From positions 1 through 64,000 of the forward strand of contig JABVXU010000175.1 in assembly GCA_013365365.1 (NCBI GenBank): 64,000 nt of DNA, read 5' to 3'. Shown here in pieces: positions 1-15,400 of this stretch (within the stretch, counting starts at the first letter, position 1; each line of letters starts with the position of its first letter). The notes under the pieces were generated by a model. The model was not told where the DNA came from and did not search any database. It worked only from the letters and a program-made list of their open reading frames with translations. The DNA is from Cruorifilaria tuberocauda (taxonomy: Eukaryota > Nematoda > Chromadorea > Rhabditida > Onchocercidae). The position numbers were made by a program, and so were the translations under genes.

Positions 1-493
1 CATGCAACTAAAATTTAACAAAATTTCAGATATCAAAGCTGAAAATGAAAATCGATTTCGATTAAGGAATAAATTTTGGAAAAAAAGTTTCGTTAAATAG
101 ACGAAAATCAAAAAGAAAAGAGGCATTTTATTAACATTATCATATTAAGTGATAATGTTATCAGTAGAATATACATTAATTAATACATTAATTATATATT
201 ACATGCATAAAATCATGCATATCAGTCATTAATTTTTAATTTGAAAAATTATCAAAAACTAAAAAATTATCAAAAATTAATTTTCTTTGCTGAAAGTTAG
301 CTAATACAAAAATTACAAACTGTATAAATAAATGTTTACAATTTGTGGATATTTTAAAAATTATTTACTTATTTCCGTAGAATATTTCTTATTACCTTTT
401 TTTTTAAATTTTTGCTTAATTAATTAGCGCATTGCACGTAAAGTATATATAATTTGCAATTTTAATTTTAATATATTAATGTATTATTTTAAG
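1..493 (+). other. Intronic sequence of unc-80 at the left edge, with one doubtful exon
   Basis: This stretch is A+T-rich with many stops and is most simply an unc-80 intron. A TTTCAG acceptor at 24-29 is followed by a short open stretch (30-86, reading IKAENENRFRLRNKFWKK) and a GT. Its end phase does not join the next exon at 494, so it is either not an exon or is joined through something I cannot see. The unc-80 start codon and N-terminal exons lie left of the window. Confidence 0.35.
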
Positions 494-3400
494 GAATGAT
501 TTAAAATCGGACAATAATAGTGAAGATGAAAGTATACGTTCAAATGTAAGTGGTACAGGAATAGCACAGTTGCATATACGTGAATCCGCTTCATTACGCA
601 GAGGCTTATTTAAAAAACGTGAAAAAGTATTTGTTTTTTAATTTTATTCATTGATAATTAATAAATTGCACAAATTATAATTCATAAGTAATTCATTAAG
701 TTAAAGTTAATTTTTTAATCATTTAATAGGGAAAAGTGCTAAGTTCAATTTTTTCTTCTATTTTCTAAAATTTATTCTTACGCTTTTTGACGATGAAACA
801 AAAATAAAATGATAAGAAAAAAATTATCACGTTACTTTTTATTCCTAATGAATTCACATTAACGTCTTAATTACACGCAATACGTGATATCTCGTGACTG
901 CCACTTGTCTGACGAGTAATAGCTCACGATCTTATCCATTTTTGCTATTTATCACTAATCAATAATCATTTATCAATAAATTCGAAACTATCGCTAAATG
1001 ATATTGAATTTAGTATCATGCGGAGAGAAAAAAAAACATTTATTAAATTAATTCAAAATTAAATTTATCTTTAAAATATTTTACTGTCAAAGAGAGAAGT
1101 AATTTCTACTGATGTTAACAATCGTTATCAGAATTGTAGATTTCGAATACCGATGAAAGTGATTTGGACTCTTCACCTTCCACTCCAAGAAATGTTCAAG
1201 GAAGTGATGAAGTTACCATTGCAAGCGTATCAGCTTCACCTTTGCTACCTGTTAACGTGGTGAAGAAGCGTAGTGGTGGCAAACTTCATTTTGGTAAGTG
1301 ATAAAATTGAAAAATTATTTAATGTTTATTTAAATATAACCAATTTGAACTGAAATTTCACGTGATAATTTTCACGTGTAAATGATAATTTTGATAACTG
1401 ATAGCTTCTATAAGCATCTTATAAGCATAACGTAAACAAACAAGTCATACTATCTGCATCAATTATAAAAATTATCAAAATTATATCCGATTTTTATTTC
1501 GGAGTTGTAAATTTCGAATATCGATACTTATGATAAGCTCGTAAGCTCATAAGCAGAGTAATAGTAAGCAATTCAGGAGTTGTTGAACCGGTTTAATAGT
1601 TAATCGGAAGCAAGTTAAGAAAGTAAGCAATGTTAAGTATTCTAATTGAAATAAATAATTTCATTTTTAATTTTTAGGATTGATGCAGGTTGTATAATTT
1701 ATTTATTTATCAATTTATAATAACTTCATTTAATTTTAAATCAATTGGAATATAAAATGAAATTTTGGCAAACCTTTTTCTTCTTCAGCAATTCTTAAGC
1801 TTTTAATTAATTATTTCTAATACTATTATTCATTTAGCTTTGAACTTATTAAAGTCAGTACGACCTGATAATAACGATGATAACAGTTCAGATGTCGAAG
1901 TAAACGATGATGATAAAAGTCAAGTAAGTAAAATTTCACAATTTTATATTGGAATAAAAAAAAACTATTATTTACAGAAATATTTAGCATATTATAAATT
2001 ATTAATTTAGAAATTTTAATTTGATGTAATCAGATCAGTTTTTTTTCTGTGTCATTTATACCTTATATATTTAATTTAAATATTTTGTTTCACATTGAAA
2101 ATTTTAAGAAGCAGTGATAAGCTAATTAATTAATTAGTTAATTAAGAGATGATGTTTAGTAACTAGTGAATAATGCCACCTGTTAGTAAACAAAATATAG
2201 CTTTACCCATAAATATTTATGGGACTATTCACGTTTACGTAAACAGTCTCTCTTATTGTTTAATTATCAGTACATTTAAAAGTAGTAGTCTTATTAAAAG
2301 CTAGTAAATATTTGCTATACCATACTGTAATTACTGTAACTACCGTACCTTAGATACTGTAATTACCATAGAGGCTGCCGTAGATAAAGAAATACTGTAG
2401 TTGTCAATTTAAAATTGCTAAAAGAAAAATAAAGCTCAAATTTAACACATATTCTAATTAAAATTTTAAGAAAATATTAAAATATAATATATATATTACT
2501 TATGTGAAACGTATTTTCATTTGTTAAACATTTTAAGCTTTATATTTTAATTTTGATTCAAATTCATAAGTTCAGAATGGAATAGTAGCACATGAGGAAC
2601 GTCGTTCGAAAGTTTTAACTGTACAGAAATCGATTTCATCGAAAGTTCACATATCACGTCAAAAATCTTTTGAATCCATAGATGATAAGCAAGGTTTCAA
2701 ATTTTTATTCAATGATTTTTAATTTACCGTTTTAAATTTGGAATGGCAAATTTTCATCTATATGAATTACCTGTATAGTTTCATTCGTCTAAATTCTTAC
2801 CTGTATAGTTTCATTCGTCTAGTTTCATTCGTCTAAAAAAGAAAAGTTGTAGCGATTGAATTACAAAAAATACTTATTTTTAATTAGCTATCTGAAGAGC
2901 AGAATTGAAGAAGATGAGTGAATTTGACGTTTTTCACGTTATCCGAATTTTGCTAATTTCAGAACTCCCATCACATCCAAGACGAAGCTCTCTAACAACT
3001 TTAAACCTTCCAGTACGTAAATTTATCAATTTACGTGGTATCCAAGAAGGTGTACGACGTTTTTCATTTTTCCTTGAAACATGCCGTCCCGGAAGCTATC
3101 CGGATCCTCCACTTCTAGCCGCACTGCTAGACCTGAAATCACCTGTGCTTGCAAGAGCTTCACTTCTTCTTGAATGTGCTCTTTTTGTCCATCGATGTAA
3201 TAAAGGTATGAATATGTAAATTATAATAAGTTATTTATATTTGGAACAATTGAAATAACTAATTTGTTAAATTTCAATTTAGGTGATTGGCCTGAATGGA
3301 TACGTTCAAATAATGCAAGTGCCTTTGTTGGCGGAAATAGTTTTGGAGGACGTGGAGCACCAAGCGCAACACGTCGCATGCATATGATGCAACGTGCTGC

Positions 3401-6400
3401 TGCTCGCTGTTTCTATGATTGGGGATGTCAGGTATGATTAATTAATTAATTAATTAATTAATTTTTGACATCTTGCTTCAAAATAATCCAAATGTATTAT
3501 TAGTCAATCATTTCATCATTGATCTTTTTAAATAAACTTTAATCTTAATTAATTAATTAACTTGGTATTTCCATTTTGCCACTTACTATTTTTTACTTGA
3601 AATTTTAATAATTTAGCTTGGTGAACGAATTTATAAAATTATGGAAGCTAATGGAGCAATGTTCAATAAAGCTCTATCCAAAAAGACTGATTTCAATCGA
3701 CGTGAACTTATCATACATGATAATTTAGAAGATTTTTTTGATGAAGGTTTTTTTTTTCATTAAAATTTAAAATAATTCAAAAATTTTTTTTTTAACTTTA
3801 ATTCAAAATTTCAATTACCGAAGATAATTTAAATGCAATTTTCAATTATAGTTATTTTAATTCAATAAAGGTTTCTTATATTTGATGGTATTTTTAGCTT
3901 CTTTTACTTTTCTAACCTTTTTTTTCATTAAAATTTAAAATAATTCAAAAATTTTTTTTTAACTTTAATTCAAAATTTCAATTACCGAAGATAATTTAAA
4001 TGTAATTTTTAATTATAGTTATTTTAATTCAATAAAGGTTTCTTATATTTGACGGTATTTTTAGCTTCTTTTACTTTTCTAACCTTACTCTTAACACTTT
4101 CTTCTAACTAATGCTCTCTTTTTGAAAACAGGTAGTGAAATTCCTCTACTCACTCACCATATAAAATAAATTACAACTTCTATCAGACATGCACTAAGTT
4201 TATAGAAAATAAATACAACTTTATTTTTTTTAGAATAAAGAAATTATAAATTGATAAAATATTAAAATTATCAAAATATTAAAGTAAAATATTAAAATTA
4301 TCAAAATATTAAAGTAAAATATTAAAATTATCAAAATGATTTTAAACATATCGAAAATAATCGATAGCTTTTTGAATAACGAAATTAAAATGTTTAAAAT
4401 CATATCATGAAATTGTTGTAGAGCTGATTGTAATTTGCAAGTTGAAACTTCCAATTTTCAAGTTAGCTAACCTTATAAGTTGTATAAGTTATTGATATAA
4501 AAAAACAATTGGGGAAATTTCAGGTATCGTAAACGATGAAAGTGGTGAGCATTGTCCGCCAGCGCTTTTATTCTTAGCATGTCTTTTACTTAACGAAATT
4601 ACCGCTTTCTTACGGGAAACATTTCAGGTTTCAAAAGTTTTAAAATATTAAAAATTTTCTTCCATAATTGGTTTTAATAATTTTAATTAGAAAAATAAAT
4701 ATGATCTCTTCTTTGTTTTGCTAGTTTGAAATCGATGAAATTAATTTTTATTCGAATACTTTAAATTTTAATTGAATAAAATTTGTTTTCAAGTAAAAAC
4801 ATATTTTACCAATAAATATATCAAATTTACTGGGTAAACTTATCAATAAGTCCATTGCTGATAACTGTTAAGATTTTAGTTATGTCTTAGCTGATACTTA
4901 TATTGTCTTAAATCGGGGATATAGCTACCTATTTAGGTAAATTTACTAGGTAAACTTATCAATAAATCCATTGCTGATAACTGTTAAGATTTTAGTTATG
5001 TCTTAGCTGATACTTATAAAGTCTTAAATCGGGGATATAGCTACCTATTTAGGTAATTGATTTAAAAGATTTAAATTTTTGTTATACTCAAATTATCACT
5101 GAAAATTTCAAATATATTTTATTCTTATGACAGTAACTTAACATTTAACAATTCATATAACAGGTAGCATGAATTTCAAGAATTCAAAAAGAATCCAGGA
5201 AAGAAAGAATTCGTATGCTAAAACGTGTGCAGCAAAAATTTCGTTTCACGTAAAACGTGTTAAATTTTTTCTGAGAAATTTCAGACAATACGACGTTCTC
5301 GAGGTAGTAAAGGAGCAGGTGGTGGTATGTCAAATATTGATAAGTTAGTATCAAATCGACGTTGGTCAATTCTTTCAAATATGGTTAGCTCACAGCAACA
5401 ACAACAAACAGCAAGTATGCAAAGTATTGCGGACGCTAATTTATCAATTCAACGTAACATATTTCAAATTTACTTTATTTACCTTGTAAAATTTAAATGA
5501 TTTTAAACAGTACGTCTAATTTTTCACTAATTTTTACGCTTATCATTTATGCCTGATATAGATATTTCCTTTACAATATATATTATTTGACTTTTTGTTT
5601 TTGATTTAACTAAATAATTACAGTAATTAGCAATTAATTACAGTAATAAGAATAACAATTAACAAATTATTTCAAATATCGTTTGAAATTTTTTTTTTTA
5701 AATGATTTACAGAAAGTGATCGTCGAATTAGTTTATCAACAAATGAAGAAAATTCATCACGAAGTTCACATGAACCGACCGAAGAGATTATACAACAAGC
5801 TGATAAAAAAGGTTTGAATATTAACGGTAATGAAATTCTTTGAAAAAAAAAAAAAAGTGAACTATGACCTAATTTCATTTGCTTGTTAAACTTTATTGTT
5901 CGCATATATTTTGATCAATGATGATACAATTGATATATAATTGATTGATTGATTGATTGATTATCACATTTTAATAAAGCAAAAAAAAAATCGATGAAAT
6001 GAAAATTTGAACTTAATTGAAGCATTCATTTTTCATTATCATTATTATTATTATTATCATTATCATTATTATCATGATCATTATCATACAATATGAAATA
6101 ACGTCAATTTTTCCGTGTAAAAAAAAAAATGACCCCAAACAGATGGTGTTGCTGATACGACTGGTAACAGTTTAACGCGTTGCACGGATGAACGTCTTAT
6201 TTCGCTAAGTGATCAACATCTTGCGTGTGAAACGAGATCAAGCTATGAACGGAAATCCGTGGAAACTACGTGTCCACGCATGAAACGATCCCATACATTA
6301 ACTGTTCCAACAAATCCATTGGTCATCACTGCAATTGTCTCGAAATCAGGTTTTCAAAAAACAAAAGAAAGAAAATGCCTAGTTCTCTCTTCTTTCTCTT

Positions 6401-9400
6401 CTTCTTCTCTCTCTCTCTCTCTCTCTCTTCTCTCTTCTCTCTCTATCGTTTTTTCTCTTTTTGGAATTTTTTCTTATTGTTTGGCTTTTTTTTTTGAAGT
6501 GTTCAATTTTTGATTTTAAAACATAATGAAAACCTTGTTTATTTGTTTGTTTGTTTGTTTGTTTGTTTGTCTAATTAAAATAGTATGAAGATATTAACAT
6601 TAACAATTAATGATAATATCACGTAAAACGTTTCTTTTGTTAAAACTTATAAAACGTTATAACGTAACGTAAAACGTAAAACGTAACGTATAAAATCGGT
6701 TTCTTAGATGTTTCATGAAATAATCCTACTGTTCTAACCTTACCTTCTCAATAATTGATTGCATCGAAGAATCTTACTTTGCGAATCCTACTTTCTCAAT
6801 AATTGATTGCATCGAAGAATCTTACTTTGCGAATCCTACTTTCTCAATAATTGATTGCATCGAAGAATCTTACTTTGCGAATCTTACCTTCTCAATAATT
6901 GATTGCATCGAAGAATTCTACTGCTCGAATCTTTCATTCTTCCAAAAAATCATACTGCTGAATTCCATTCTTTTTCAATACTTTCTTCAAAAAAGTTAAA
7001 TTAAGTATGAAAGTAAAGAGAATGATAATGATATCATATCATATCTTAACGACAATCTATACCGCTTCTTCGCGATCTCTATCAAATCTCAAATTTTTCA
7101 AGAGTGTAATGAGTAATTACAATTTAAGAAGTTAATAACAATGATATATATGTATAATTTTGCACAATCATTTTACTTTTGAGATGCGTTCAATTGTATT
7201 GCATGTTAGCATTTAATTGTTTTCTTGTTTATTAATAATACTTAACTGTTTGTTTGTTTGTTTACCTTTTTTGTTTACTAATTTTTCCTTTCTTCTAACT
7301 AATTATTCATGTAAAGTAATAATACTTCTCGTTTTTCTTTTAACTTTCTTTGTTTTGCTAACATTTCTAATTGTAAGAGTTTGTTAATTAGTCATTAGCA
7401 TCATCATGAAATGTATTATCACTGATTTAAAATTCAAAAATTCATTTTAATAGGTCGTTTGAATTTGTATTACTTATTGCTAAACGTACATTACGTGAAG
7501 AATGTTAATAATTTACATAAACATTACTTATAAGTTAAAAATAGTGAAATTTTAACGTCATCTATTTATTGATTGAAATTTTTTTAATTAATCGAAATTG
7601 AAATTTTATTTCTATCGATGCGAAATTATGTAATAATGAAAATATTTGATAGGAAATGATATTGATTTTTTGATTTTAAAAAAGAAAAACTTTTTAATTT
7701 AAATTTAATTTATTTTCTTTTTTTACAGTTCGACGATTAGCACAAGGTCGTCAACGGCTGTTCAAGTACGGTTCACCATCAACTGTATCATCGCAACCGC
7801 TTGAATTAAGCGAAAAAACTCATCGATTTGCAAAGTATATTACTTATGTTACTTATCATTGATAGTATTTAAATGGTAATGGTTGATTATTTCATTTTAA
7901 TTAACTTTCTATTTTTTAATTCCAATAAACTCTCTTATTAACTTTCAATCGTTACAACACCGGAAATTCTTTAAGTAATTTTTGTTGGTATTTTAATAAT
8001 TTTAATTTCTTTATTGATTTACCGATCTTTACTTAGGATTTCAATTTATGGTAATAAATACGATTTATATCTAAAATAATTATTAAATCATAAATTAAAT
8101 TACTAAATTATTGGCATACTGAAATATGAGATAAAGAAATTAAAAATTACTACTTACTATTAAAATGATTGATTGTGAAAATTTTAATTTATTGGAAGAA
8201 AAAAAATTCATTATTAAATTAGCGATTTATGAGTGCATGAATTTTCAATTATAAATTATTTTATTTTAAATCATTATTTTTAGAGCAATTAAGTTCATTA
8301 TTATTAACAGTTAACAGTAATTTCATACTTTTCATTAATTCCAATGATAAATGATAAAAACTTTTTATGGCTTTATTTTTACTTTTACACTTGATATTAT
8401 TTATTGAAAAAAGAAAAAATTATTAAAATTTACTAGTTGAATTTTGAAATATTTGTGTATTCATCGCTTTTGCAGAAATCCAAAATGTGCACGAAGCACG
8501 CAAATAGACGATGAAAAAGATGGTACTTGTGAAATAAGTAAGTATTTTTTGCTTACACTAATCGCTACTTTGAATTACGTTAATTTAGAAAATTCACAAG
8601 AAAACAATAATAACAGTTTACTTCTTTAATTTGAAACTCTAAAGACCGAAATTAAGTAGTTTAATTTTCAATTTTATCCAATTTTTTCTGGAAGAAAGAA
8701 ACAAATCATATATGAATGAATATTCAAAAATGATAATCATAATTTAAATGTGAAATTTTAGCCTTACCAACAACTGTAATTGCTGGAGGATGGATGGAAG
8801 GAGGGCCTGATGATTCGAAAAAATCGAATGAAACAATATTATCAGGTGAAAATGGATCAAAGGTAAATATGCTAGCAGCACATGAAGGAGGAGGCTTATC
8901 ACGATCAAACATATCATCACATCAGCAACAACAACCACAAATAGATGATGACGAAGAATTGATCTTTAAAAATTTCCCATGGTTGAAGGTTCAAATTTTA
9001 CTAATTTTATCTCATCCTGAAATTAATTAATCTAAATAATACTAAACTTTGATTTTATAGTTATTAAAAATGATAAAATTAAGCTAAGTTAGACAGTAAT
9101 TAGGATAATATTGATAATGATAATACTAAAGTTTAAATATTTTACAATTCTTATCAGTGAAAGATTTTACATATCAGAGTATAGTTGTATTTTACTCATC
9201 TTATCAGTTTAACTTATCAATTTATCATATGTTAATTTATAGTTGATAATTAAAATGGCGAATTCGTTTAATTTATCATGTAATCATGAACGCTTCTGTC
9301 ATCCATGGTGTTTTGAACGAGTCTATCGACAATGTTATCGATTAACAGAAGCACTTCGAAAAGTATACGGTGAAGATTTACCACGTCTCGGATATCTCGA

Positions 9401-12400
9401 TAAACGTAAAGCGATGACTGATGCATGGATCAATCGTCATGATAACGTGAAAAAAGTATGCAATAGATATTTTACTCAAAAATTACTTTTGGTTACATTT
9501 GAGTATATTCAATAATTACTTTTGAGATATATTCAATTAACTTTATAGGAATTAATTAATGGATGATAAGAATTTTAAGAAGTTTTAGGTGATATTTTTG
9601 ATTTGTTAGGATAAATTGAATTGTAATTAAGATTTTATCACTTGATAGAGATGTTTATTCTTCTTCATATTACAATAGAATTATTGAATAACTGGGTAGT
9701 GATCTGATAAGATAAGGTAGTGATAAGGTAGTAATTCAGAAAAGTATAGATTATAAGATCATTTTATTACACAAAGAATCAATTTATCAGTATGAAATAC
9801 ATATATGAAAGATAAATGAAACTAATGAAAACAAGCTAACAGTTTGAGTAAATAAGAACTTTTGAATTAATTAATTAATTAATAGATAATAATCTCTGTT
9901 AAGTACTGCTACTTAAGCATGTAAAGTTTTAGTATGGATTAGAATGGATTAAAGATTTCGCAACATAAGCTTGATAAGTGATAGAAAAGATGGAAATTAA
10001 TAAGTCATTCATTGATTTAACTTTATCTTATCTTAGGTATGAATCATAAAAAGGAAACGTATAAAGTATTCTAAATTATTTAAGTATAATTCATTGACTT
10101 AACTTCGTCTTATCTTAAGTATGAGTCATGAAAAGGAAACATATAAAGTATTCTAAATTATTTAAGTATAATTCATTGATTTAACTTTATTCTAGATATT
10201 AATCATAAAAGGAAGCATATAAAACATTCTAAATTACTTGAGTAATTTCTTACAATAAAATTATTTCTGATACTATTAGACTATTTACGATACTATTTAA
10301 GTAAATTAACTATGAATTTAACTTACTATTTAAAGAAACCAATAAAATCGTATTAATCTCAGCACTGGATAATGAAATTATAATATTTACCTATACTAGC
10401 ATAAGTATAAAATAGCTAATAGAGCTATTTTATAGACAACACAACGAATTTCCAGTTTATTAGCAGCACGTCGAGAAAATTCTTCTGTCCGGCAAAATGT
10501 TATGACTGATAAGCAACCGATGGCATTACGAAGTTTACTTATCGAGAAACTTGCTGAAATGGAAGAAAGTAGAGAAGGACGAATGGGAAAATTTCACGTA
10601 TTTCTTTCTTTTCTTCTCCTGCAATATACCTGTGAATATTTAATCATAATTAAGAATATACTTGTGAATATTTAATCATAATTAAGAATATACTTGTGAA
10701 TATTTAATCATAATTAATCGCTGAAAATCATTTCTCTTCTTTCTCTTATCTTTTATTTTCCAAAAAAAAAACAAAGCTGAAAAAAACGACGAAGCTGGGA
10801 AATTTTAAAAGTTGAGAAAAGTTGAAAGTTGAAAATCAAAGTTGAAAAATAGAAAATAGGATGATAGGAAATCTTAATGTAAGAGTAATATACTCTTTTA
10901 ATATATAACTTACTTATTTTAGCATAATAAATTTGCAACTTATTGATATGTTTCTGATAAATTAAGCCGTAGAATTTTGATCGAATTTAAATGATTTTTC
11001 TTTAAATTAATTCATGATAATAGTGGAATTTTGTTGAATTTAATTTGATTGATTGAATTAATTAATTAATTGGAATATGAAAATTTTGCAGGATTCAGAT
11101 GATTTAATTGAAATAAGTCAAGCGCAAAAACAATCAGCGCCATCTCCAATGCTATCCTATATTGCTACTCAAATGTTATGCATAACTCATGCACCATTTT
11201 CAACATTATTAAAAAGTTGTCTGATATTGCATGATGAACACTTTCGTGAAACAATGGATATCTGTTGGCATTTACTGATACATCGTGATAAGCATATTGT
11301 CACTTCTGCTGGTTTCAAATTTTGTCACCTTTTACAACATTTTAAAATTAATTAAATACCAAATATGAAATGGAATATTTTAAAATTAATTAAAGTATCA
11401 AATGTGAAATTTGAAATGAAAAATTTTTTCAATTTCTGATATATTTATATTCTTTTTTTTTAATTTTGAAATTTCCAATAATTAATTTTTTTCAAATTTA
11501 AAATTTCCAATTTAATAATTTATTAAAGAATTTATAATTTATTAGTGAATATTGAAAAAATTAGAAAAAAAGATATTAAAATTTATATTTTATTATTTTG
11601 TTTTAATTTTAAAAATATATAATTTTCAGCATCTCTTTTTATCGTATCATCGGTGAGAAATCCCGAAGGAACTGTTAATGTTATAAAGAATAGTTTACAA
11701 AGTGATGATCCAAACGTACGTACGGAAGGATTACGTCGCTTTCATGCTTTATGGCGCAATCGTTTTCATGTTTGGTTAAAAATGGAAGATGGAGCACACC
11801 TTGTCTTTAAAGTGAATTAGATTTTTTAAATTCTTACTATATCTCAATTTTTAAGTTCCTACTATATCTTATGTGAATTTTTTTGAAAATTTTCATAAAT
11901 TTCAGGTTCCACCACCAGGTATTGACTTCACGTTACCTTCTCCTCCAGTTGGTCAAAGTCAGATATCAATCGTTGATCCACCATGGATGCCTCATACGAA
12001 GACTAAAGTTGAAGAGTTATGCTTAAAAGAAGAGGAACAAGCAACGGTAAGTAATCGGTGATTATTCTTTGATTAAATCTTTGCCTAATAAGAAGACGAG
12101 GAATAAGTAACGATAAGTAATCAGTAATTATCTTTCATTTGAAGCAATCATCGATCTTATTTAATTTTTAAAATTAACTAAAGTATTTCTTTATTTTTCT
12201 TCTTTTATTTCATTGTTAATGAAGTTTATCATTTTTTTGTTAAATTTTAACGATAAAATTTGAAGAAAAAGAAAACTTTCACATTTTGAAATTTACAATA
12301 AAATGTAGATTGAAATTTAAGAGTCAAACAATAATGACGATGACACGTACACGTCGAAAACAGAAGCAAGAAATGGTACGTCGAGCGATACATGAAGCAA

Positions 12401-15400
12401 ATGAACGTGAAAGTTCTTTACGTCAAAAATTTCCGTTTCGTGCTGCAGCTATCGTGCAACAAGCAGCTTATGAGCCAGCTTTATTCTATCATCAAACACA
12501 ACAAGCTATGGTTGATAGCAATGCAGAAGGCTTGTCATTTTTGAATTCAAAAATTGAAGAAACGTAAATGACGTAGAAGAAATTTGAAAACTTAAATTAA
12601 ATTAAATAATTAGAATTTAAATTAAATTATTCAAGGAAAAAAAATTCTCATCTTATTGATTTATTTTTTAAAGTTATAAATTTCATTTCAAATTCTTTTT
12701 TCATTTAATTTTCATTTTTAAATCAAAATTTAAATGATTTATGTTTTAGAATGTGACATTCATCTATGCTCGTTACGACAGCAAATACCAGTTGCACAAG
12801 CTTTTTTTCCATCATCACTACTTTCCGTGGTACCAACGATCATCGAAATGCTCGATGACGTACAATTGGATAGTTCCGGAAAATCTGGTAAGTAATTTCT
12901 TCTTCTTTTAACTTAATTTCCATCATTTTTATAGCTATAATTGAAGAAATGATGAACAATTAACGATTTACGGTAGATGTTTTAGAAACGGTAGGTTACA
13001 GTAAGACCGTATGATTTTACATTCAATATACAAACTAATTACAAATTATTTTTCTTGTTTTTAAATTTTTATTATAATTTTAGTAAGTGATAGTGTGAAG
13101 AAGATTATTTGGTCGTGTATTGTAGAAGATCCAGCCTTATTTTTACGTCATTTCCTAGAAAAATTAACCAATCGTGAGCGTCAGGTGAGCTTATCATTTA
13201 TTTTAAATGTATTATTTAAATTAAAAAAAGTATATTTTCTAATAGTAATGAAAAAAACTATAACATGAAATATAAATAATTAAATCAAATATTAATTAAT
13301 AAAATTTGTTTGCATTAAAAAATCTGAAAAAATTTGGTTGAATATTTTGTTTTGTTACGAAATTTTAATTCCAAATTAGACTTAATTTTATTTCATTTCT
13401 TAAATATTTAATATAATTGATTTATTTTATAAAGACATGTATTGTTTTTTTTTTGACATAATGTTGATGATATTGATAACTGATAATTGAAACAATGCAA
13501 ACTGATATTTCAGGAACATTTAATATTACTTTTACGAAAACTGATATTACGTTTTCAACCTTTACCTTGTCAAACAGCCTATACATTAATGAATTACTTC
13601 GTAAGTTTTATTTATTTATATTTAATTATGATATTTTATAAAATAAACAATTTGATTTTAATTATAATATTTTGTAATTTAAAGTAAATAATTTGATTTT
13701 AATTGTAATATTTTGTAATTTAAAGTAAATAATTTGATTTTGATTTGAATTTAAAACATTTTTATTTTGAATATAAAATTATCAGTAATTTTTAACTTTA
13801 AATTTTTAGTAATTTTTGAAATATAAATATATTTATTAAATAATTATACACGTTGGATAATGTTTAGTTGAAATGATTTCAATGGTTTTGAAAAATACTG
13901 TATTTACAGTTCGGTTTTGTAATGCACTATGTACGAACTCCATGTGATGGAAGTGATCAAGCAATTTCAATGGCTTTAAGTATATTATGCCTTGTCGTCC
14001 CCAATGTGCATGGATTATATTTTAAAGATTTGAAACAAACATTGAAGAAGGAACAAATTGATGTAAATTATACTTAACTTTCATTTTGGAAGTTAAAAAA
14101 TTAATTAATTAATTAATTAGTAGACAAATGAATGATTGAAATATAAAGGTAATAAAACTTTTACGATTTTCGAAATCATTCGTCGTATTGTTTCCTAATA
14201 ATTATATTTGGAGAAAAATGAAAATTTAATTATCATGAAAATTTTGCAAAATGATAAAATTGATAAAGTGATAAAAGATAGTGATAATCGATATATCGAA
14301 TAATATTTCATTTTTTTTTTTTGTAAAATATTTATCTGTGTTTACAGCAAGCAATAATGATAACGGCAAATGTTCCATCAGCAAAGAAAATTATCATTCA
14401 TGGACCGGATAGTGGTTCCGGTGGAATTCCATCACAGTTTCCGATTCATGAAGAAACGCAATTTCAACAACTGTTCAAGGATAGCTTGGAATTTTTCAAT
14501 ATTCCTGAAAGTGATAATGAATGCTATTTTCTTGTTGATACAAAGACAAATATAGTTCATAATCCTTCATCATATGTTAGGTAAGATTAAAATGATCCGG
14601 TTCTTTTGTTTTTCTTCGTTTCTACGAAATTTCAATCCATCCGGTTCATCCGGTTTATCTAATAATCTACCGATATTTCCGAGTGATATTGATGCAAATT
14701 TTCGTAACTTAAATAATATTTTCATTATACTGATATTTCTAATGAATTGTTAATATGAGTTATCTATTCCTTTACTTACTTTCCATATTTTATCAGGCTT
14801 TTGATACTCCCATCAGGAATAAGTATTTTCAAATTGGGAATTTATTAGTATTATCAGTATAAGTATTATCAGTATCAAGACAGGAATGAAGTGAAAATAC
14901 GAGAGAGAAGAAAGGGAATAATAGTTAATCATTGTAAAATATAAATTGAAATGCATAATTAATTAATTAATTAATATTTGATCAATTTTTTCAAGGGATT
15001 TTTACTTCTTTCATCGTTCGCTCTGTCCACAGTTAACGTTGGTTAAGTTGAATCCGGACATAGCGCATCTTCGAATGCGTCAAACAGCGTTCATGCATAA
15101 ACTTATCGAAACCGGAAAAATATTGCTAACACATAATGCTCTTTCACATAGTCCGGAAAATGTGGTAGGTGAATTGATATCTTTTATTCCATTCCTTCTT
15201 TTTTCTCCCTTCGTTATTCAATAAAATAAATTTTTCCTTATTCAATAATTTTTTAAAAGTTAAAATTGTTATCTTAAATTTTATCAAATTAATTAAAAAA
15301 GTAACAAAGAATAGAATTAATTAAAGTAAGAAGTAATCGTTCAATTAATTAAAGTAATAAGTAATCGTTGCTCGTTTTTCAGATACCACAACGAATATTT

